12,080 bases of DNA from Entrophospora sp. SA101 (lineage: Eukaryota; Glomeromycota; Glomeromycetes; Entrophosporales; Entrophosporaceae), in NCBI GenBank assembly GCA_958430865.1, contig CAUDNR010000064.1:1-12080 (forward strand), given 5' to 3'. The translations under genes and the position numbers were made by a program. Shown one piece after another: positions 8,644-12,080 of the stretch. How positions within the stretch are numbered: position 1 is the first letter of the stretch; each line of letters begins with the position of its first letter. The notes below the pieces were generated by a model, which was given only the letters and a program-made list of their open reading frames with translations, made no database searches and was not told the DNA's origin.

Positions 8644-9092
8644 AATAATTTACGCTTGTGATTCTTGTTTGGGATGGTGGTAATAACTGCCTTTTCTTTA
8701 TTATTATTAAAATTTGCCCGTTTTGATGGTGGTTCTGGTAGTTTTGAAGTTGGTAGAGTTTTCTTTTTAAGAAGATGATTATTGTTATTATTATTATTCA
8801 AGGTTGGATTGGCTGCTGGACCAGCAAAAGAAGAACTATTAGCAGTCATAATGTTATTATTTGTTTTAGTATTAGCGGTATCAATGGTAGTTTTGGTAGC
8901 AATTACTGAAGATCTGGCAACATCATTGTCAATTGTTGTACTAGCGTTAGAATGATTAGGATTAGTGATGTTGGTGTGATTGAATCGTTGATTTGGTCTT
9001 GGAATACTACTAGTATTGGTGGTAGCTTGTCTACCGATTGCGGCATTAGTAGATGTACCACAGATATTTGAATTACCATTTAATGTAAGCAT
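8187..9092 (-). CDS. Low-complexity and coiled-coil protein of unknown function
   Basis: An uninterrupted frame of 301 codons begins at the first ATG (9092). The frame is open further upstream to 9194, but with no ATG, and the bases just before the start are an ATT repeat typical of a 5' UTR. Residues 1-150 are Asn/Thr/Ser-rich, with a poly-Asn run near 103-109 and proline-rich patches (PTSKLPEPPSKR). A poly-Ser run of 12 follows at about 150-162 from a TCA repeat. Residues about 183-285 form a convincing coiled coil (HELEINNNKLVELQRIHKS, RRKETLDNELNVVRMVAKA, MSQLKERLSIANKTFEDQD). Basic clusters (KNHKRKLL, RKLKRRKE) could be nuclear localisation signals. It could be a nuclear or cytoskeletal scaffold, but no family is recognised. 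The last 11 codons come from a frameshifting tandem duplication. Upstream exons cannot be excluded. Confidence 0.65.
8191..8254. repeat. 32-bp tandem duplication at the 3' end of the coiled-coil gene
   Basis: Two adjacent 32-bp copies, 8191-8222 and 8223-8254, are identical except at 8213 (a) versus 8245 (g). Because 32 is not a multiple of three, the second copy met by the ribosome is read in another frame. The first copy gives KTTCEEMEKS and the second TKRYVKKWKNQ, then TAA. Confidence 0.95.
8611..8642 (-). repeat. TCA trinucleotide repeat encoding poly-Ser
   Basis: A perfect GAT run on the plus strand (TCA codons on the minus strand) encodes most of a run of 12 Ser residues in the coiled-coil gene. 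The same triplet, read in another frame, makes poly-Asp in the two neighbouring genes. Confidence 0.9.
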
Positions 9093-9939
9093 AATAATAA
9101 TAATAATAATGGACACTCGTGACAAAATCGATTGTTGATCTTTTTTATGTTGTGAAACATGTGATTTCAATTGTTTAAAGGGGTATGTATACAAAAAAAT
9201 TATTATTAGGATTTTTTTGCGCAGAAACGTTCTTTATGTTTGTCTTTACTAGTGGGTTAAATAATATCAAAAGATCATCTCTGGATCAAAGGTTAGATGA
9301 GGACTAAATTTCGAAATAAAGACTGATAATTTTCATTAAATTCAAGCCCTGATAACTTTTGAAGGAAACAATTTATAAGCTTCAAATTAAAAGATACATA
9401 TTATTGAGTTCATTAAATAAGAATATGGAAGCCTTTTTTATTTTCACATCCATCACAAGCATGCCATTGGCATTAATAGATGACATATTATACAATGTGG
9501 TTGCTTGGTTTATTTCAAGCATCAAGAAATTTTGAAAGTGTTGATCTATGCTGATGAATGCATTAATCAACAACAGATCAATGATCATTGCGTAATTTAA
9601 TTTATTAATAACATAAATAAAAGCACGTTGAATAACAATGTTGATTTACACTTTTAACTTAAATCATTAAACGCACGTTGAATAACAATATAAATAAAGT
9701 ATTCTAAAATATAAAGTGAATTACATTTATCATAACGTTGAAACAACATGAATTAATTCAATAATAGATTTAATTAAATTCACCAATTAATTTTACTAAA
9801 GGATAAAAATCGATTTCATTTATCACGAGTGCAATGTCAAATGCGGAATAATTTACTTTTACATTGACCAACTGCATCATTGGTAAAGACATCTGCAGTA
9901 ATTGGTTATTTGCGGCAATGGTAACTACCATTATAAAAT
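9093..9939. other. Intergenic, no supported gene
   Basis: This holds the promoter side of the coiled-coil gene, with an ATT repeat just before its ATG. A 17-bp direct repeat gcacgttgaataacaat occurs at 9623-9639 and 9673-9689 (spacing exactly 50 bp), with a looser copy near 9735. Short frames on both strands at 9382-9600 show no motif and no start or splice context I can defend. Confidence 0.5.
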
Positions 9940-10069
9940 ATTTACGACTGCCGCAAACAAATACGGCAGTCGTAAATAGATGCGGTTTCCACAAACAGTA
10001 AGGCTGACGAAAATAGCTACAGCTGCCGCAAACAGATACGGCTGCCGTAAATAGCTACGGCTGCCGCAA
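9940..10069. repeat. 19-bp tandem repeat of GC-rich, hairpin-forming units
   Basis: Seven units in register (9944, 9963, 9982, 10001, 10019, 10038, 10057) follow the pattern acggctgccg-yaaa-yag-n-t. Each is 19 bp except one of 18 bp. Alternate units resemble each other more (caaacagat versus taaatagct), so the true period may be 38 bp. Units contain CGGC/GCCG and pair with each other: 9940-9953 and 9964-9977 form a perfect 14-bp inverted repeat with a 10-bp loop. This is a GC-rich island in AT-rich DNA. Confidence 0.85.
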
Positions 10070-10766
10070 TTTTTATTTTTACACATATAATTTCATTGTA
10101 AATGAATGACCAACTGATTTAATTCATCAATTACAATTCAGTTACTGTAGATCTCAAATAATTCAAGAAAATTTTCGCAAGACTAATATGACTAATAATA
10201 CTAATGACAGTAATTGAAAACTATTTGCGGTAGCCGTAATTATTACGGCAAATGGTAGCTACCAGTCCGATCCTTTATGGCAAGTGACTTTAATCATTGA
10301 TATAAAATTTTAAACCAAGTATTTTAGTAAATATGCCTTTCTGATAGTGTTTCTATTTGAATAATAATGAAATGAATAATAATGAATGAATAATTCGAAT
10401 AGAATTTATATTATGAATAGAAACTCTATTTTCCGAAACAAAGATCTCGATCTGTACAATAGTCATCAGTCTCTTCCTTGTTCGTATTAATTGCTATGTT
10501 TCTGCATGGTTACGAAATTCTGAGCGTCTTGAAAAGGTTCTTGTACAATCAATATCGTAAATGAATAAACTCATTAATTAAGGATACGGTCTCTCACGTG
10601 ATCATTTATTATTATTAGTAAAAAAATAATATTAATATACAAAACTTGTGTGTTCACTCAGGTTCGTTAATGTCACGTTTATTGGTTAATCGTAGACGCG
10701 ATAACTTCAAAATTTTACACCAGTTTTATAGAAAAGCTCAAAAATAGTTAAGATAATTTAAAAAAT
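10070..10766. other. Intergenic, no supported gene
   Basis: This is AT-rich DNA with AATAATGAATG-type low-complexity runs (about 10360-10395) and a TCACGTGATC motif at 10594-10603, identical in core to 1474-1483. Apart from the hairpin at 10222-10263 I see no gene, RNA or element. Confidence 0.5.
10222..10263. repeat. Second hairpin cluster related to the 19-bp repeat
   Basis: GCCGTAAT at 10233-10240 and ATTACGGC at 10242-10249 form a near-perfect palindrome with one central base. The segment ends with ATGGTAGCTACC. That ending resembles AATGGTAACTACC at 9917-9929, so this and the 19-bp array may be the two ends of one non-autonomous element of about 350 bp. Confidence 0.55.
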
Positions 10767-11216
10767 CTTTTTTTACAATTTTCCAAAAAGACCATTTTTT
10801 ACAATTAAAAAAATCATGCCAAAAGTCTATTTTTTACAATTTAGGATAATGTCAAAAGTCTTTTTTACAATTCACGCCAAAAGTTTATTTTTTACAATTT
10901 AAATGATCTGTTAAGATAATGTCAAAAGTCTTTTTTTTTTTACAATTCGCCAAAAGACCATTTTTTACAATCCAAATAATCTTTTTGCAATTCACGCCAA
11001 AAGTCTATTTTTTACAATTTAAATGATAATGTCAAAAAATCTTTTTTTACAATTCGCCAAAAGACTATTTTTTACAATTCAAAAAATCTTTTTACAATTC
11101 ACGCCAAAAGTCCATTTTTTAAAATTTATGTCAAAAACCTTTTTTGCAATTTGCCAAAGGTCCATTTTTTTTATACAATTCAAAAAAAACCATTTGCAAT
11201 TCTCCAAAAGACCATC
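10767..11216. repeat. Degenerate tandem array of TTTTTTACAATT ... GCCAAAAG units
   Basis: About fifteen copies of a unit of roughly 25-35 bp are present. The constant parts are a T run followed by ACAATT (or GCAATT) and then CACGCCAAAAGTC, CGCCAAAAGACC or TGTCAAAAGTC. Spacer words (AAATGATAATG, CAAAAAATC) recur in alternation, so a higher-order period of about 55-60 bp is likely. Frames through it encode only Phe/Lys-rich repeats and are not genes. The array type is one I associate with Glomeromycotina genomes. Confidence 0.85.
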
Positions 11217-11470
11217 TGTTAATATTAAATAATTAAATTTATTTGAGGTCAAGCCCACTTCACCATATCGGGATATTTTAATATCCGTTTTGTCATTTTC
11301 ATTTACCTTTCTTCATTCCCATTGGTCAATTAGTGATTGGCAAAACAAAAATAATCGCCAACATTAAATATGGACAATGACTAGATAGTATCTCATAGAC
11401 TGTTTTCATATTAGGAAGCAATACCCTTAAAGAAAATTAGTTTTGACAATAATATTTTGTGCTACATCTA
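11217..11470. other. Intergenic, with an inverted repeat at 11271-11286
   Basis: GGATATT, a TT spacer, then AATATCC (11271-11286) make a 7-bp-arm hairpin. ATTGG occurs at 11311-11315 and 11326-11330 region as isolated CCAAT-type words. Nothing else is recognised. Confidence 0.4.
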
Positions 11471-11472
11471 TT

Positions 11473-11579
11473 TTGGAACCGGTTCCAAGAACCAGTTTGA
11501 ACAGTTTGGTTCAGTTCAGTTCTATTGTAACCAGTTCCATGGAACCAGAACTGAACCAAACTGAACCACCCCATCTCTA
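11473..11579. mobile_element. End fragment of an hAT-like non-autonomous element (tentative)
   Basis: A GGTTC/GAACC-rich block. The 16-bp perfect palindrome TTGGAACCGGTTCCAA is at 11473-11488, and the 12-bp palindrome GTTCCATGGAAC at 11534-11545. GGTTCAGTTCAGTTCT (11509-11524) is answered by AGAACTGAACC with a further ACTGAACC (11548-11568). Read inward from the right, the block starts TAGAGATGGGGTGG, which resembles hAT terminal repeats (CAGAGATG type). No matching left terminus or 8-bp target duplication was found. Confidence 0.45.
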
Positions 11580-11680
11580 GTAATGATCATCATTATCTGT
11601 TATATCAAAATAAGTTTGTTAATGTACAACATGAGAAAGTCTAAAAAAATAACTGGTATACTGAATATATTAATATATAA

Positions 11681-11780
11681 AAATCTGCTAAATCCATTAA
11701 ATCAAGATAAAATAACTATAAAAAAATACTGTTCTGAAATCCACTAAATCGAAATCCGCTAAATCGAGTTTCACTGTGTA
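11681..11780. mobile_element. Right end of a pogo/Tc1-like element or MITE (tentative)
   Basis: Read inward from the right, the sequence is TA, then CACAGTGAAACTCGATTT, then AGCGGATTTCGATTTAGTGG. This resembles terminal repeats of fungal pogo/Fot1-type elements (CAGTGAAAC start, TA target). The words TAAATC and AAATCCGCTAAATC are repeated in the subterminal 100 bp (11681-11706 and 11737-11769). No left end or transposase is seen in the window. Confidence 0.4.
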
Positions 11781-12080
11781 TTTTATATTTTATATTGTAA
11801 CTTAATTTTCTTGCAGACATGATGACTTGGTGGATAATCATGACAGTAATGCATGGATCTAGTTGGAGTGCATTACACTTTTTACACTTTACACTTTATC
11901 TTTATCTTATATTATATATTTTATTTTATCATTATTTATTTCTAACCTTTTTAGCAATAGAAAATTTTATTGAATAATTCTTTCAAGAAGGTTTCAATAA
12001 TATGTGGGGCATTTGAAAAGTTTTGTCACTGGCCCTGTAAAATGACAATCTTATGTGTAACTTTGTACAGATTTTTTTTA
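11781..12080. other. Right edge, no supported gene
   Basis: TTCTTGCAG at 11808-11816 resembles a splice acceptor, and a 52-codon frame starts at ATGATG just after it (11820). It quickly becomes a Leu/Phe/Tyr run derived from TTTACAC and TTAT repeats, so I do not call a gene. No RNA or element is recognised to the end of the window. Confidence 0.4.

Noticed and set aside
9093..9194. N-terminal extension of the coiled-coil gene to 9194
   Set aside because: The upstream frame has no ATG (it begins at TTG) and passes through an ATT repeat, so the first ATG at 9092 is preferred.
9382..9588. Minus-strand 68-codon frame
   Set aside because: It has no recognisable motif, and no promoter or splice context is evident. 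The opposite strand is also partly open.
9770..9994. Minus-strand 74-codon frame
   Set aside because: It starts inside the 19-bp hairpin repeat and has no protein-like motif.
10767..11216. CRISPR-like array
   Set aside because: Units are degenerate, spacers are not unique, there are no cas genes, and the genome is eukaryotic.
11023..11232. Plus-strand 69-codon frame
   Set aside because: It lies entirely inside the TTTTTTACAATT array, and its Phe/Lys-rich repeats follow from the DNA repeat.
11509..11568. tRNA-like GGTTCA and GAACC words
   Set aside because: They belong to an inverted-repeat block. No cloverleaf with acceptor stem and anticodon arm can be drawn.

Overview
The window looks like nuclear DNA from an AT-rich, intron-rich fungus, most likely an arbuscular mycorrhizal fungus (Glomeromycotina, Rhizophagus-like). 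That placement rests on gene structure (short introns of about 60-115 nt with GTATGT/GTAAGT/GTAGGT donors), heavy A+T microsatellites, trinucleotide-repeat-derived poly-Asp/Asn/Ser tracts, a Glomeromycotina-looking multicopy protein family at the left edge, and an intergenic TTTTTACAATT repeat type that I associate with these genomes. No bacterial operon, ribosome binding site, CRISPR array, rRNA or tRNA is visible.

Layout: (1) 1-1139, minus: 5' part of an unrecognised gene (two exons seen, 360 codons) running off the left edge. (2) 1140-1967: intergenic, with a TCACGTGATC/CCAAT cluster. (3) 1968-4488, minus: five-exon gene for a WD40 protein of the DCAF6 (NRIP/IQWD1) type, a presumed CUL4-DDB1 substrate receptor, with a long acidic insertion. 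(4) 4489-5865: divergent intergenic region holding a decayed DDE transposase relic (about 4600-4950) and an unrecognised open stretch (5463-5750). (5) 5866-7788, plus: eight-exon gene for translation initiation factor eIF2B subunit beta, reconstructed exon by exon to 417 codons. (6) 7789-8186: convergent 3' spacer. (7) 8187-9092, minus: low-complexity/coiled-coil protein of unknown function whose 3' end carries a frameshifting 32-bp tandem duplication. (8) 9093-12080: gene-poor repeat region: a 19-bp GC-rich hairpin tandem repeat, a TTTTTACAATT array, and ends resembling hAT-like and pogo-like elements.

The strongest unusual signal is the third intron of the eIF2B-beta gene (6649-6729). No good GT-AG solution exists there. 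An AT-AC intron with a U12-type donor (ATATCTTTTT) and a U12-type branch sequence (TTCTTTAAT, 17 nt before the AC) restores both the frame and a conserved helix. This points to a working minor (U12) spliceosome in the organism.

The genes do not form a pathway. eIF2B-beta acts in guanine nucleotide exchange on eIF2, the DCAF6-like protein probably in ubiquitin ligation, and the other two are unknown. All coordinates and translations were read by hand. Family names come from recalled motif similarity, not from a database search.
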